DNA of 13,823 nt from DATKMS01 sp041497995 (GTDB lineage Bacteria; Desulfobacterota; Binatia; HRBIN30), in NCBI GenBank assembly GCA_041497995.1, contig JBGQHM010000156.1, positions 1 to 13,823 on the forward strand, in the 5' to 3' direction. The notes under the pieces were generated by a model that saw nothing but the letters and a program-made list of their open reading frames with translations, was not told where the DNA came from and did not search any database. Positions 13,304 to 13,823 of this stretch are shown here, piece by piece (positions within the stretch are counted from its first letter, which is position 1; each line of letters begins with the position of its first letter). Position numbers and translations under genes: made by a program.

Positions 13304-13823
13304 ATGGGACAGGACGCCAATACCGGTTTACTCAAGGGCATCAAAGTCGTGGAGATGGGCATCTGGGTCGCCGGACCTGCGGCCGCCGCAGTGTTGGGTG
13401 ATTGGGGTGCCGACGTCATCAAGATCGAAAACCCGGCCGGTGGCGACCCGGTCCGTGCCCTGATGTCCCTCGGCATCGCCTTCGAGCTTCCCGTGAATCC
13501 TTCAGTCGAGCTCGACAACCGCAACAAGCGCAGCGTGACGGTGAACGTGCAGACGCCGGAAGGCAAAGCTGTCGTGCAGCGCCTGCTGCGCGATGCCGAC
13601 GTCTTCGTGAGCAACATGCGCGCAGCGGCACTCAAGCGGGCTGGGTTGGCCTACGAAGATCTCCGCACGCACAACCCACGGCTGATCTACGCCGGCCTCA
13701 GCGGCTACGGCACGCGCGGACCGGAGAAGGACCGTGCCGCGTTCGACTATGCGGCGTATTGGGCACGCGCCGGTGCAATGGCGTCGCTTGGCGAACCCGA
13801 GGGACCGCCGCCATCACAGCGAC
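13304..13823 (+). CDS. Family III (CaiB/BaiF) acyl-CoA transferase, N-terminal part
   Basis: The first 173 residues are present before the window ends; the family is usually about 380-420 residues, so more than half is missing. The N terminus is typical: LLKGIKVVEMGIWVAGPAAA (9-28), then LGDWGADVIKIENPAGGDPVR (31-51), LDNRNKRSVTVNV (70-82) and LIYAGLSGYGTRGP (127-140). Asp148 in AAFDYAAYWARAG sits where the family's catalytic aspartate (Asp169 of formyl-CoA transferase) lies. Such enzymes move CoA between carboxylic acids through an aspartyl-CoA anhydride. The FDYAAYWARAG pattern suggests a medium-size acyl or aromatic acid, but the substrate is not determinable. It has its own strong ribosome site. 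Confidence 0.93.
   Translation, partial: MGQDANTGLLKGIKVVEMGIWVAGPAAAAVLGDWGADVIKIENPAGGDPVRALMSLGIAFELPVNPSVELDNRNKRSVTVNVQTPEGKAVVQRLLRDADVFVSNMRAAALKRAGLAYEDLRTHNPRLIYAGLSGYGTRGPEKDRAAFDYAAYWARAGAMASLGEPEGPPPSQR

Overview
The window is GC-rich, densely coded DNA from a free-living Gram-negative-type bacterium. The REPIN-like hairpin pairs, the histidine kinase/SpoIIE mix and the CoA-transferase and OYE-type oxidoreductase genes would suit an uncultivated deltaproteobacterial-type or Binatota-like lineage, but no ribosomal or phylogenetic marker is present, so that placement is a guess.

Left part (1-91): the last 29 codons of an unidentified + strand gene, then about 200 bp of non-coding DNA with small hairpins.

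Signalling operon (293-5917, all on the - strand, read right to left): a membrane Cache-HAMP histidine kinase, a cytosolic GAF histidine kinase overlapping it by one base, a response regulator fused to a SpoIIE/PP2C phosphatase, an RsbW-like HATPase serine kinase/anti-sigma factor, and an RsbV-like STAS anti-anti-sigma factor. The likely circuit is as follows. Extracellular and intracellular cues feed the two kinases, which phosphorylate the receiver of the phosphatase. The phosphatase dephosphorylates the STAS protein, which then captures the HATPase protein and releases its (unseen) target. No sigma factor lies in the window. Two of the spacers in this operon are built from heptanucleotide units anchored on ACG/CGT, and one of them folds into a long hairpin.

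Middle (6032-8675, + strand): a divergent 188-aa protein of unknown function, then an Old-Yellow-Enzyme/2,4-dienoyl-CoA reductase-type flavo-iron-sulfur oxidoreductase.

Right part (8703-13823, + strand): an exported or anchored DUF4091/GH123-like protein with a REPIN-like inverted pair of palindromes on each side, an unusually long APC-family amino acid permease, a small secreted, charged, LEA-like protein, and the first 173 codons of a CaiB/BaiF (family III) CoA-transferase that runs off the end.

The clearest non-gene signals are the heptad arrays inside the signalling operon and the two REPIN-like elements. In the second element, the two hairpin copies differ by paired changes that keep the stem intact.
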